NCBI RefSeq assembly: GCF_050624435.1
Contig: NC_134535.1
Location: 122,747,731 to 122,811,730, forward strand
Source of the DNA: Tenrec ecaudatus
Lineage: Eukaryota; Chordata; Mammalia; Afrosoricida; Tenrecidae
DNA length: 64,000 nucleotides
Direction: 5' to 3'
A program made the position numbers and the translations under genes. Shown one piece after another: positions 15,562 through 27,849 of the stretch. Numbering within the stretch: the stretch's first letter is position 1; every line of letters starts with the position of its first letter. Below the pieces are notes generated by a model. It saw nothing but the letters and a program-made list of their open reading frames with translations, had not been told where the DNA came from and made no database searches.

Positions 15562-18500
15562 TTGTCAAAACAGTGTGGTAATGGTATAACGACAGATATT
15601 CAGACCAATGGAAAACAGCTGAAGACCCAGAAATAAAAACATCAGCATACAGGCAACTGATTTTTGATAAGGGCCCAAAAATTATCATATGGGAAGTGGA
15701 TTCCCACTTTAATAAGTGGTGCTGGAAAAAATGTGTATCTACCTGCAGAAAAATGAAGCAAGACCCTTACCTCACTCCAGGCACAAGAATAAACTCAAGG
15801 TGGATCACAGACCTTGAGGTAAAGTCCCAAACTATTAGGACCATCAATGAGGGAGTTGGGACAAATCTGAGAAACTTGGCACAGGGAATACATAGGCTAT
15901 TGGAAACAGGGATGGATACAAATACAGAGGAGACACAAATTGACAAGTGGGATATACTGAAGATAAATCACCTGTATACATCAAAAGAATTCACCAAGAG
16001 AGTAATAAGAGAGCCCACAGACTGGGAAGACATCTTTAGCAATGACACATCAGACAAAGGCCTTATTACTAAAATCTTCAATACTTTTCAAGCTTACAGT
16101 AAGAAAAAAATTAACTGCCCACTGAGGAGGTGGGCACAAGACCTGAACAGAAGTTTCACAGGGGCAGAAATCTGAATGGCCAATAAACATATGAGAAAAT
16201 GTTCCTGATCTTTAGCCATAAGAGAAATGCAAATTGAAACAACAATGATATACCACTTAACACCCTCACAGATAGCCCAATTCAAAAAATCAGAAAGTAG
16301 CAAGTGTTGGAGGGGCTGAGGGGAGATAGGAACTCTCATCCACTGCTGGTGGGCCGTAAGTATGTACAACCACTATGGTATTGCCACTATCGATTTGGCA
16401 ATATCTAAAACAGATGGAGACTGAGCTAACATCTGACCCAGCAATCCCCCCACTGGGCATAAACCCAGAAGCAAAAAAAAAAAAAAAAACACACCACGGG
16501 CAGACATCTGTGCTCTAATGTTCATCACAGCACAGTTCACAATTGCAAGGAGAAGGAAGCTACCCAAATTTCCATCAACAGACAAATGGATTAAAAAACT
16601 TTGATACATACATACAATGGAGTACTATGCATCGCTAAAAAGCAGCGATGAACTCATGAAGCACATTGCCGCATGGGAAGAACTGGAGAAATTCATGCAA
16701 AGTGAAGTAAGTGAAGCACAAAAGGACAAGTACAACATGAGTCCACTGAGGTAAGCTTAAAGAAACGGGGGTGGGGGGCATAAGGAAAAAGCTACTATAT
16801 ACATACATCCCTGGGGTGAGGTCCAGCAACTATGGCAGGGGCCAAACCCAATCCAGGGATACATACAGCAGCTAACTAAATAAGAGGGGGAAAGAAAGAG
16901 AAAAGAAAAAAAAAGCATGGGTAGAGGGGGAGCAGAGCACTAGCCCACCCAAGGGGAGGATATTGTTTATATCTCCACAGGAGAGTGAGAGACCAGGCTT
17001 CAACCTCATGCACCAAGACTTGAATTCAACATACCGGCATATGCCAGGAACCAATAGAGAGGTCTGTGGAGCAGGTCCCAATCCTGACTATGTCAACCAC
17101 CCCCCCACTCCCCTCAGAAGAATGCACTTTAGAGGACAGCACTGGGGCTACAGCTTGGGGAGGGGGTGTGTCGGATTAGAGCACACGGGAGAAATGCAAA
17201 GGGATGGAGAGGGAGGAGAGGACATCTTGACCCACCAAACCCCACAGGGAGGACTGTAGGGCTAGACCCACCAAGGGACATGGCGTCCCTCACTGAACCA
17301 TGACGCTGCAGGGCACAGTACTGGAGACACAGTGTGGGAATAGTACATGGCCTGTGCCCATCATGCTGGGGCGAGGCACTGAGGACATGCAGCAGAGCAG
17401 CAGGGGGAGCAGAGTGATGAAACCCGGGGAATACCAAAAATAGACTTGAGAGACAGAGTGTGGCACCCCATCAGACTCAGATGGAAAACACTAGTAAAGG
17501 CCAACAAACAGACCTTGAACTATTTATAGGCTTTTACATTTTAATCAGTGGCTTTCTTTTTGTTATTGTGTTCTGGTTTTCTGTTATTATTTTGTTGTTT
17601 TTTACTTCCTTTGTTGTTTTATTTCCCTTTGCTTGGTTTTTACATATTAATGTATCTGCATATCTATCTAGATAAGATAGGTGGGATAAATAATTCGAAG
17701 ATGAAAAGAATGGGACCAATGGTTCCAGGGGGATACAGGAGAAGGGGAAGTGGGAGAAAGGAAGGGGTAGGGACCAACCCAGGGACAAGGGAAGAACAAG
17801 TGAACTAAAATCAATGGAAGGAAGATCGTAGGATGCCTATTGGGGCTCAATCAAGGGCAATGTAGCAGTGAGGAATTACTAAACCCTAATTAAGGCCGAA
17901 AATGATGATGGGACAAGAGGGAAGTAAAAAGGAAATAGAGGAAAGAACCAGGATGCAAAGGACATTTATGGAGGCCTAAATACAGGCATGTATGTATGTG
18001 TGTGTATATATATATAATGAGAGGGGAATAGAACTATGTACTCATATCTATATGTTAAGAATTAAGGTTGCAGATGGACATTGGGCCTCAACTCAAGTAC
18101 TCCCTTAACACAAGAGCACTTTGGTCTAACAATCCAGCATTCTGTTATGCTCACCTTCCTAACATGATCACTGAAGACAAAATGGGTGCATAAGCAAATG
18201 TGGTGAAGAAAGCTGATGGTACCTGGCTATTAAAAGATATAGCAACTAGGGTCTTAAAGGCTTGAAGATAAACAAGCAACCATCTAGCTTAGAAGCAACA
18301 AGCCCACATGGAGGAAGCACACCAGCCTGTGTGATCACTAGGTGTCGATGGGATCAGGTATCAGGCATCTAAGACCCAAAATAAAACCATACCCAAGGTG
18401 AATGGGGGTGGGAGGGACATGGAGTGGAAACCCAATGCCCATCTGTAAATAAATTGGCCATTTCCTCATACAGGGGTCACAGGGAATAGATGAGCCAGTC

Positions 18501-19041
18501 AGGGTGCAGCATAGCACCAATGAAACACAGAACTTTCCTCTAGTTCTTTGGTGCTTCCTTCCCCCCCACTATCATGACATAAACTCTACCTTACAAAGTG
18601 GATTAGACCAGAGCATGCACACTGCTACAGATAAGAGCCTGTAACACAGGGAATCCAGGAAAGATAAACCCAGCAGGGCCAACAAGGAGAGCAGAGATAC
18701 AAGGAGGATTAAGGGAGGGTGGGGGGAGAAGGGGAAATCAATCACAAGGATAAACCTCGAATCCCCTCCCAGGGGGACAAATAATGGAAAAGTGGGTGAG
18801 GGGCGATAGAGGATGATGTAAGATAGGGAAAACATAATCAATAACTTATCAGGGGTTCCTGAGGGAGGGTGGGTAGGGGAGGAAGGGGAAGAAATGGGGA
18901 GCTGATATCAGGGGCTCAAGTGGGAAGAGAATGTTTTGAAAATGATGATGGCAGCATTTGTGCAAATGTATTTGATACATTGGAGGAAGGTGTGGATTGT
19001 GATAAGAGATGTAAGAGCCCCCAGTAAAGGTATTTTTTTTT
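15562..19041 (+). mobile_element. L1 LINE, 5'-truncated, with ORF2 C-terminus and very long 3' UTR
   Basis: The first 0.6 kb encodes the end of L1 ORF2. The frame 15696-16175 contains INHLYTSKEFTKRVIREP, DWEDIFSNDTSDKGLITK and RRWAQDLNRSFTGAE, aligned with the family C-terminal region, and then an in-frame stop. After the classical L1 3' UTR phrases (TGACCCAGCAATCCCCCCAC, CATACAATGGAGTACTATGC) an afrotherian-type 3' UTR continues for a further 2.3 kb to the terminal GAGCCCCCAGTAAAGG and A-rich tail. The element has no 5' half and is immobile. Confidence 0.9.
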
Positions 19042-19080
19042 TAAATCGTGTGTATAATTAGGGATAAGGCTTCTAATTTG

Positions 19081-19395
19081 GGCAGTCTCTGCGGTGGTGC
19101 AGTTTGTACAAGCTCTTTCTTGCGCCCCCTCCCTGCCCTTTCAGGAAGTTGAGTGCACGTGCAGTGTTTGGTGAAGCTGGAGTCTGACCATTCAAAATGG
19201 AGTCTGTGGTAAGAGTGTCGGGATACTTAGCCTAACTAGTTGTACATGCTCCCAAGTCCTTTCTTCTTAGCTCACATCTCCCGTAGTGCTGCAGTTGCCG
19301 TTTCACGCCACCTAGTGGTGACAGCTTCCAGTGTGTGTTTGCTATGCATGTCGCAGATCAGTGAGCCCAGTCTCTTAGGAGGAAAATGTTTGTGA
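19081..19395. other. Unassigned, with a possible SINE head
   Basis: CTCTGCGGTGGTGCAGTTTG resembles the AfroSINE tRNA-like head but no body follows. Nothing else was recognised. Confidence 0.3.
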
Positions 19396-19399
19396 TCTG

Positions 19400-19690
19400 A
19401 AAAAAAACGAGGTATAGATTGGATAGGTTCCATGAGTTATTTCACAATGCGTAGTACCTGTCTCGCTCAAGGCCTCGAGTCTGCCATCTGGGGTCTCCAC
19501 ATAATGCCTGCTTCCTTGGTTAATTTAACTTCTACAGCCATCAGTTCCTGTCTACTGTCTTCTATCTGCCACACTCAGATCTGCTTTTGTCTCATCCATG
19601 TCCTTTGTAAGGTCTCAGAAATGGTTTTCTATAAAATACACTTGGATTTGGGGTCTCTTCCTCCTAAAGCAAACTTAAATCCATTTTGAG
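19400..19690 (+). mobile_element. LTR-like repeat, copy A
   Basis: The 3' portion (CTATAAAATACACTTGGATT, then GGGGTCTCTTCCTCC) parallels copies B and C. The LTR identity (ERV1-like) is inferred from copy B. Fossil. Confidence 0.4.
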
Positions 19691-20274
19691 TCTTGACATA
19701 AAGTCAGCCTCCACTGAGTTCTTTCTGACAATTAAACCGAAATGTCAAAAGCTTTGCCCTCAAGTAGGATATTTTTGAAAGTGGATTACTCCCACAGGAG
19801 AGGCTTGCCTGGGTGTGTCCTTAATGGAAGTTGGGACAATGGGGCCACGCGGTTATGATCATACCAGAGCAAGGTGATAGGAGGGGCCTAGAACCAGTCC
19901 TGCAAGCTTCTCTCATCTGCGGTAGTGCAGATGCCAATGAAGGGCCGTTTTTCACTTCCTCAGCCCTGCCTGGGACTGACGAATTTATCTTCTGCCAATC
20001 TTGATTTTATGATAAGTTTCTTTTGTGTTCCATCTTCTATAATTAGCAATATGGTCAGGAATCTTCTGGGCACTATTATGACCTCATGTCTCCTTCATCC
20101 ATAAGACTAGTTTGTGTCTTTGTCTTACCTTTGTCTTGTTTAAGACTTCATAAAGGGATCTCTATAAAATATATTTGAATTGAGGGGTCTTCCCTCCTGC
20201 TCTGTTTTTATTCCTTCAATAAAACTCTTTTAAATTCTAGTGGATAGTAAGTCTGGTGTTTCACAACACATATG
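19691..20274 (+). mobile_element. LTR-like repeat, copy B with poly(A) signal
   Basis: About 580 bp beginning near TGACATAAAGTCAGCC and ending CACAACACA, with AATAAAACTCTTTT about 50 bases before the end, the layout of an LTR R/U5 junction. No internal retroviral coding region is attached. A solo LTR of a class I-type endogenous retrovirus is the best guess. Confidence 0.45.
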
Positions 20275-20865
20275 AAAATTCATAAATGGTTCATCACACA
20301 TTTGTAATTCTCGTTCCTTATTTTCATATTGAAAATAGTTAAATTAGTTCCCAGTCGCTTGTGTTAGCTTTAATCCAAATATAGCTAAATATTCCAAATG
20401 GAAACTTTGCAAGCAGTGTAAAAAGGTAGTTAGGAAGGGATTAAAGTTTTTAAATTGAAGGTTTTTGATCAAGTCTGCTGAAAACAATCATATATAGTTG
20501 AAGTACTTCTTTAAAATATTACTTAAAAATATATAAGCACAGTGGCAATTTACATGTGAGAGAGAATTTCGGGATGAAGTTTCCATTAATCATCTTGCTG
20601 CAACAAAGGCTTTTCAATGTGAATAGTTTGTCTTATCTTATAATATCTAATCTGTCAGTTATAATACCCAACTCTGCTCTCTAGGTTTATTCTCAGCATG
20701 ACATTTAAAAAATATTATATAAAACTACTGTTATAAATGAACACATTATACCGGATAAAAATGTTCAAACTCTCATTTTTAAACCAAAGACAAATAACCT
20801 ATGCTAAAAGTTCACAATTTCCAAAATATTAATTACAGTTTTTTATATCATCTCATTTTTGTTTC
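20275..20865. other. AT-rich intergenic, nothing recognised
   Basis: No repeat class or exon is recognisable between LTR-like copies B and C. Confidence 0.5.
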
Positions 20866-20869
20866 AAAA

Positions 20870-21480
20870 GGTGTGTTGGAGCTTACATTTGGAGCACCAG
20901 GTGTGTGGAATGCGATGGTTTACAGTGAATGCCTCAGATCCATTCTTTAATCCCAGCAGAGAGTTGGCCTCCATTGAATGATGTCTAACCATTAACCAGT
21001 GAGGGGAATAGCTTTGCCCTCAGGCAGAGTGTACTGGAAAATGGATAACCACCACCCCCACCCATCCCTAACCAGTCCAGGGAGGGGAAATCCAGCCCGT
21101 AGGGACTTGCCTTGATATGCTTTTGATGGAATTTGGGGTGCTTACTGGGGCATGAGTGATCATGAATCCTGTCCTGACTGCCTTAGTTAAAGGCACCTGG
21201 CTGAATCGTGTAAGGGTTTCTATGGAGAATAGTGTACAGATTTTAAATATGCTCCCTTTCCGCCTTCTATATTGTAGCCGGCAACTGTGATATATCACTC
21301 TGCCATTTTTATGATCACTTTTCTTGATTTCCACTCCAAGAGGCTGTTTCTGATGGTTTCTCTCACCCGGATGTTGTCTTTTTCTTTGTTTCATCTTTAT
21401 CCTGTGTAAGAGTTAATAATTGTTTCTTTATAAGTTATTATTTGGATTTGGGGGTCTCCTTTCTCCCCTAGCCACATGGA
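20870..21480 (+). mobile_element. LTR-like repeat, copy C
   Basis: GGCCTCCATTGAATG and AGCTTTGCCCTCAGGCAGAG, and near the end TTATTTGGATTTGGGGGTCT, parallel copy B over its whole length with more divergence. Fossil. Confidence 0.4.
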
Positions 21481-21779
21481 TTTGGTTTGTCCAGAGCTTT
21501 TATTTTTATAAACATTTGAAAATATGTGTAAAATTTTAAATAATACTGTGATAAACAACCATATACCTACCACCTGATCTTTCTTTTCCTGGGTCATTTG
21601 AAAGTAAATCACAAAAACCATGATCTTTCATCCCAAAATACTCTGTATATTTCTCCTCAGATAACATTCTTCTGTAAAATCATGCTATTTCTAGCACATC
21701 TAATACAGTTACCAATATTTCCCAATAGCATCTAAAAGGGTTTGTATTCATATTTTGCAACTCTCTCTAAAATATTTTT

Positions 21780-21865
21780 ATATATTTAATTTTTTGATCG
21801 GGGGGTCACCACCACATGAGGAACTGCATTAAAGGCTGCAGTATTAGGAAGGTTGAGAACCACTG
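21780..21865 (+). mobile_element. SPIN-type hAT transposon, 3' fragment
   Basis: The sequence from GATCGGGGGGTCACC to the terminal GGTTGAGAACCACTG matches the right end of the copy at 1364-1550. The left terminus is missing and no target duplication can be assigned. Confidence 0.75.
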
Positions 21866-22135
21866 CTTTAAAGGCTTCTTCAATTATGCTTCTGGTGCCT
21901 GGCCAGAGAAGATTCAAACTGATGGACATCCTGGTCATTTCTCTGTCTCTATGGTCGTATCCGGGGTCTCTTTGTAACTGGAAATAAGCCAGTCTTCTTA
22001 CCTGGCAAATGGCAGGGCCCTGAGCAGCTTTCTCCAGAGAAATCAGCCCAAACTGCATGGCTTCTTCTGACCTATCCTTTTAGCTTTGCAATGATATGTC
22101 AGTCACAAGGAAATCATCAAATGCTGCTTTGTTTT

Positions 22136-22325
22136 TTCCTGTCAAGTTGATTTGAATTCATGGCCGTCCCATGGATACAAAGTAGAGTTGTGTTAGAAAG
22201 CTTTCAAGGCTGTGGCCTTTCAAAAGGAGATCAGTAGACCTGTCTTCTGAGGATCCTCTGGGTGAGTTCCGAACTCAAATCTTTTGGTTACTAACAAGTG
22301 CTTAAGTATTTGGACTGCCTAGGAA
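22136..22325 (-). mobile_element. AfroSINE-type SINE, older variant
   Basis: Antisense, with GTCAAGTTGATTTGAATTCA tail side and a body variant (CCGAACTCAAATCTTTTGG, ACTAACAAGTGCTTAAGT) closer to the elephant-type consensus than to the copies at 13 kb. Confidence 0.6.
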
Positions 22326-22384
22326 TCCAATAGACAATTATGCATTCCAATACTTATAAAAGTTCAACATTTTTGCCCTCATGC

Positions 22385-22912
22385 TATATCCCTGAGTTAG
22401 TTAGTTTATTGTGCCAATCTGGCTGATAAACACATGTAGGGTTATTTGAAGGCCGGAGGGATAAATGGGTCGGTGAGCCTTGCCTTTCTATTTCTCGGGT
22501 CTCTTGCTTTCTGATGGTCAGACCAGGGTGCAGCTACCTTAGCCAGTTCCCTACTGCAGCTGGCAAGGCTCACTTCCTGCAAGACATACCTGAGGAGGAG
22601 CCACATGGACCTATCCCAATGCAGCCCTGGTGCTGGAGCAGGCGTGTGGAGACCCCTGCCAGTGCTGAGATGTTTACACGTTCACTGATTCGGCTTTCCT
22701 CCTACAGTCAGCATCATAGTGTGTGTTTTGTGAGATGGAGGAGGATTTTGTGGATTGGTGTTGGGCATATGGGCTAATGTTGGACTTGTGGGCTTGGGCA
22801 GCACTGGGTTGGGATGTTTTCTTGATGTGCATTTACCCTTTATATAAAACTCTCTTACACATATGGGTTTCTGTGGATTTGTTTCTCTAATGTACCCAGA
22901 CTAACACAATCC
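22385..22912 (+). mobile_element. MaLR-like solo LTR (about 0.53 kb)
   Basis: It begins GTTAGTTAGTTTATTGTGCC and ends CTAATGTACCCAGACTAAC. The beginning (phrase GTGCCAATCTGGCTG) and the TTTCTCTAATG ending resemble MLT1/MST-type MaLR LTRs. A second copy lies inverted at 31024-31541, a more distant one at 38096-38600. Family assignment is tentative. Fossil. Confidence 0.5.
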
Positions 22913-23275
22913 CTTACCCAATCTATCTATCTATGTACTTGACTCTCCCCTTGATACTGGAGATTTATTCTTTGCACAAGTACAAAGTCTGTGGACTGGT
23001 GAAAATGAGACTCAATAGAAGGCAGCATGCTAAAAATGCAAAGATTAAGTATAAACTGGCATACCTACCCTTGAGTACCCAAGCCACTGTCATCTGTCTT
23101 GGTCTGCTCCCAGAAATCTAACCAAACCAGCAGATTAACTGCCTGGAAGAATAACACAATTAACATGGTTTGGGCATGCATGCAGATTTCCAAATGAGTT
23201 TCTCAGTGTCTTATTTTTTAAAATGAGCATATAGCACAGCACCAAGGATCATGAGGTATTTAAAGAAATAATTTC

Positions 23276-26200
23276 ATGAAAATAAATAATAAGCTCTGTA
23301 AAAATGCCTTGCGTCCCTACAGGGAAAAGGGCACACTGGTAGATTATCTCAGGATATGCAGGAATGTAGAGGCAGAGGAATGCAAGGCAGACCTCATGGC
23401 AGCTGCATTGTCAAATTATACCAGACCTACAAGAAAGTGCTTTAGTTGTGGGAAGACAGGTCATCTTCAAAGACAGTGTAGGGAAAGCAGGCTGCAGCCA
23501 TTGAGATCAGGTTTAAAAGACCCTGAATTTTGCCTACGCTGCAGAAAAGGAACTCATTGGTTAAGTCAATGTTGCTCAAAGTTCAACAGTGAAGGGTTGC
23601 CAATAGCAAAGGCTTCCAGGCAGGAAAATAGAGGAAGGAGCTTAATCCAAGTCCTGCCTAACAGAGCTCAAAAGGCAAGGCCTCAGCCTAACCCAGCAAG
23701 AGAATCTTTGAATGGCAGAAATCACAAGTATCTCCCAGCCTCACAGCAGGAGACCAGACCTAGCCAAACAGGCAAAAGCCCAACCTCTGTTATCACTGCA
23801 GTTGGTTTGAGATGGCTCAGAAGGCTTTGCAGCAGCCTGTTGATTCTAAAGAACAGGAAACTCATATTGAAAGAGTAATACAGTTTCTATCAGGAAGATT
23901 TAACCTAAGTGCTCAGGGAATGAAAATTGATGCTGGAGTTAATCAGAGTTGTGAGAAAAGCAAAAAGCTGTGATTGAATCAGAAATTATTGAGAGCGGTA
24001 ATTGGGGTCCGCTACCAAAAGGAACTACAGGATGTTTATTCGGAATGTCCAACCTAAATTCTCAAGGTGTTGCTGGAGTTATTGGTCAGGATTATGGAGA
24101 AGAAATTAAGGCAGTGATGAATTCTGATATATCATGCTTTATAAAAAAGGAAGACCGCTTAAGCCAATTTTTGCTTCCTTACATTTCTAGAGTTAAAAAA
24201 TATGCCTATCAGGAAAGAGTACTTGAGAAGTTTGGCCACCCTTTATATCAAGGGGTCTTCTGGAATGCTATTGTGGGGAAACAACAGCGCCCCCACATGG
24301 AATTAGAAGTTGAAGGGAAAAGGTTTTTAAACGTTGGTTGAGGGGTCATTTCTTTAGCGCAATCAGGAGGGCCTAAGGCCCTCCCATGAACTTCCTCTAA
24401 ATCCAGCATGGAAGGAATGAGTGAAGTTAACCAAGACAGAGTATTGCAAAGTTATAAAATCATACAGTGTAAGAAGCCTGAAGGGCAAAGCGGCTTAATT
24501 GAGCCTGTAACCTATTGGTAAACTTAGAGAAAAAAACATGTCTGTTTGGTAAGTTACTTCAAGAACAGCTGAATAAATTTATTAAAATTTTTTTCAATCT
24601 TTCAAAGTATGGTAAGAAGTTCTCTCAATTAGTCAGCTCTCTTAATTCTCTGAGAGCTGGAAGCAGGAATTTACATAACAATGTTTTAATAGCATCGCTT
24701 TAATATTTGCATTGTTAAAACAGAAGGGGGAGAAGAGGAATCTTATGTGTAACAAAGTTCATCTAGTCATTTTAACCAAAAACATTTCCTCCTTACTAAA
24801 AGCTGGTAATACAAATTAGGGCAGATAAACACCTTTTCACTTCTACAGAAGAGAGCTAATCCTAAATCCTAAGAAGATGGAAATCGCGTTTGGGATCCAG
24901 GTCCATTCACCTGGAGAAAGGGCTATGCATTTATGTTTTTACAGAATAAATCTGATGGGCTCCCCTTAGAAGGACGCAACCACGTTTGGAGAAAGATGGA
25001 CAAAGAAGAGATGGAGAAGCCACCCAATCTTAATCATAATTCCTTTTTCAGGTTAATGACACCCCGAAGAGAGGGCCTATTTGTTTATATTGTCACAGGC
25101 AAAGGAGATAGATGGATTTCTTTTCAGTCAGCAAGTCCCAGAAGAAAGGAGGGAAGCTGATGCGAAATTGACCCTGTCCTGTTACTGAAGTTATTCAAAA
25201 TGTCAAGAAGACTTGGCAGATTCCTGAGAATGGCGATTGCTAACTGCTGAAATATTTCCTCCATTCTTGATGCTGTCTGAGGGACACTCTGAGACTCTAT
25301 CAAAGCTGAACATTTTATACGATAGTGACTGGACTATTACTAGACTGTTGTTTTCCTGAAAGATCGAGATTTTGGACTTGTCAATGCTATAAAGTAATTG
25401 GAATGTAACTGATTTCTATGTAACTCCTTACCTATATAATGTAACACTGCATGATTGGGATTTGATTAAGAAACATTTGCAAGGGTTTAAGGGAAACATT
25501 TCATTAGATGTTGATCAGCTTAACAAGAATATTTTCTATACATTCACAGACTTGAGGCACTGATATAATTAAGCAATTGGTGAATGGCATGGAAGGGTTG
25601 GATCCTCGAGCTTGGGCTCAAAGTATTTCTCATAGCCTGGGTTACAATTTTTGGCTATCACATGTTGCTTCTCTAGAAAGCTAAGGCGTATGAAGGAGAA
25701 TCATGCAGCCTCTATGGCACTTTTGAAGTTCCTGCATAAGGCAAATACCATGAGGAGCAGAGAACTGGAAGAGAGTGTTTACGGACGAATCCTTCGTTGT
25801 CTCACAAAGGAGCCTGGAAGGCTAGGTTTCTAGTGGTGGAGGGGGACCTCCACCTTGTGAGTTGTAGGTGAGTCCCAGTCACATTCTCATGATATTGTTC
25901 CTCACTTTACCCTCTTACATGATGCTAATCTGAGGTTGTCTCTTACTGCACTGTGGAGCCAGCAGCTTTAACTGTAGAAACACACATTCCTATTTGGCCC
26001 CATTCTTCTGGTTGTGGCATCCAGCCCCTCTCATACTTTCCTCCTATAGGAGATGGGTATAAGGGGACTTTACCTCCAGTGCTGGATTCAAAATGTTTGC
26101 TATAAGCCTGAATTTTGGCTATATTAATTGGATCAATGACAGCCTTTAATGTATAGAAAATAACCATATCACCCATGTGGCTTTTGAATTTTATATATAA

Positions 26201-26950
26201 AACAAATGGGGGACGTGTGGGGGAGGTCAGATGCTTACAGACATCCTCCCTGAAGGCAGTCACTGCCAGACTGCTGTCTCACCCCACCACAGGGGTGTGC
26301 CTGCTCCCTGCTGCTGGAGACAAAGGATTACTTCTCCCTGAGACTTGCGACCATTAGCTTGGTTCCTATAGGTGGAGTTCACATCCTAGGGATAATGGTC
26401 TCTATCAGTTGAGCCAGGGAACAGGCCAAACCGGCTCTGTGGCATCCAGAGTTAGGCTACCATCCTGTACATAGGATCCACCCGTCTTGCCACATGTGTA
26501 CCCCTAATCCCTCCACTACCTCTTGTATGTATATCCCTAGACCACCCCCTCTCATTGCTATATAACCTACAGTGCAACCCCTTCCTGTCTCGTAGGTCTT
26601 TACCTGTAATCAATGGGCTTGCACGCCCCCAAAGGTATATAGGCCTGGGTTAGCAAGAGAGATCTCTCTTGCCGGTCTCTCCCCCCACCTCTCTCATCTG
26701 CTTCCTCTCCTCCCCTGTTTCCTTTTTCCCTTGTCCTCCTTCCCTTCCCCCTCTCTCCATGTGGACCACCAAGCGGGGCTGAGGTGAGCACGCTACTATG
26801 AAATGTGTCTGACTACATTATTGTAATGTCTCTTCTATTGCTCATGCTCTCAATGACTTTAATATAATATTTATATATCTCAACCGTACGATTGTGTTTA
26901 TTGAACCCGTGATTAGTGGTGGGGGGTCGGCCCAGCCAACTCATACCACA
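23276..26950 (+). mobile_element. Class II (ERVK/betaretrovirus-like) endogenous retrovirus, broken
   Basis: Parts in order: Gag capsid end and nucleocapsid with two zinc knuckles (KCFSCGKTGHLQRQC and CLRCRKGTHWLSQC, about 23430-23560); a betaretrovirus-type dUTPase/protease segment (GPLPKGTTGCLFG, about 24000-24330); an integrase C-terminal remnant near 24.9 kb; Env transmembrane-subunit remnants at about 25.4-25.8 kb; a purine tract; and a 3' LTR. No 5' LTR or 5' gag was found, and most of pol is gone. It is broken many times over and cannot be functional. The dUTPase placed between gag and pol and the two-knuckle nucleocapsid support the betaretroviral assignment. Confidence 0.85.
26216..26950 (+). 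mobile_element. 3' LTR of the class II endogenous retrovirus
   Basis: It starts TGTGGGGGAGGTCAG directly after a purine tract and ends at about 26938-26950 near CATACCACA. The length of about 0.73 kb and the TG...CA ends fit. The right boundary is uncertain because it abuts an RTE fragment. Fossil. Confidence 0.65.
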
Positions 26951-27835
26951 ATCAGAGAAGGTGGATTATATGAAGAAGAGTATGGTATCAGGATTGGAGG
27001 AAGGCTTATTGTGTTAGACTATCTCACTTATTATCAACCTCTGTTATGCAGATTATAAAACCTTGCTTGTTGAGTGTGAGGAGGAATTGAAGCACTTGCT
27101 CATGAGGATCAAGGATTGTAGCCTTCAGCACGGGTTACAACTCAATGTAAGAAAGACCAAAATCCTCATCACTGGGCCAGTAGGTAACATCATGATAATG
27201 GAGAAAAGGTTGAAGTTGCCAAGGAGTTTGTCTTATTTGGATCCACAATCGATGCTGATGGAAGCAGCAGTCAAGAGGTGGAAAGATGTACTACACTAAG
27301 TAAAGCTGATCACAGGAACTCTTTCGAGTATTGAAGAGCAAAGCTATTCCTTTGAGGACTAAGGTGTGCCTGACTCAAGCCGTGGCATTCTTGATTGCAT
27401 CACGTGCATGTGAAAGTTGGACATTGAATCATGAAGGTGGTAGAAGAATAGATGTATTTGAATGATGGTGCTGGAGAAGAATATTGAAAGTATCATGGAC
27501 TGCCAAAAGGACAACCTGATCTGTACTGGAAGAATTAAGGCCAGAATGCTCCTTAGAGGCAAGGATGGAAAGACTGTGTCTGACATACTTTGGACATATT
27601 TTCCAGCAATACCTGTCCCTGGAGGAGGTCATCGTATTGGGTCAAGTGGAGAGGTGGCGGAAAAGAGTAAAGGCCTTGATGAGATTGATTGGCACAGTTG
27701 CTTCATAGTGACTCAGGTACAGGAACAATTGTGCTGATGGCACAGGACCACGCTGCATTTTGTTCTTTTGTGCATAGCGTCACTATGAGGTGGAGCTGAC
27801 TCGATGGCACTTTACAAAAATGGTTGGCTTAACAA
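26951..27835 (+). mobile_element. RTE (BovB/RTE1-like) LINE, 3' part
   Basis: This covers the last ~0.9 kb of an RTE. The frame at 27063-27299 gives KHLLMRIKDCSLQHGLQLNV, the RT C-terminal segment, and the sequence ends CACTATGAGGTGGAGCTGAC. Frames are interrupted. It sits against the 3' LTR of the endogenous retrovirus. Confidence 0.8.
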
Positions 27836-27849
27836 ACAAACTACACCTC

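Noticed and set aside
15696-16175. 159-codon frame considered as a gene
   Set aside because: It is the C-terminus of L1 ORF2, continuous with L1 3' UTR on its right side.
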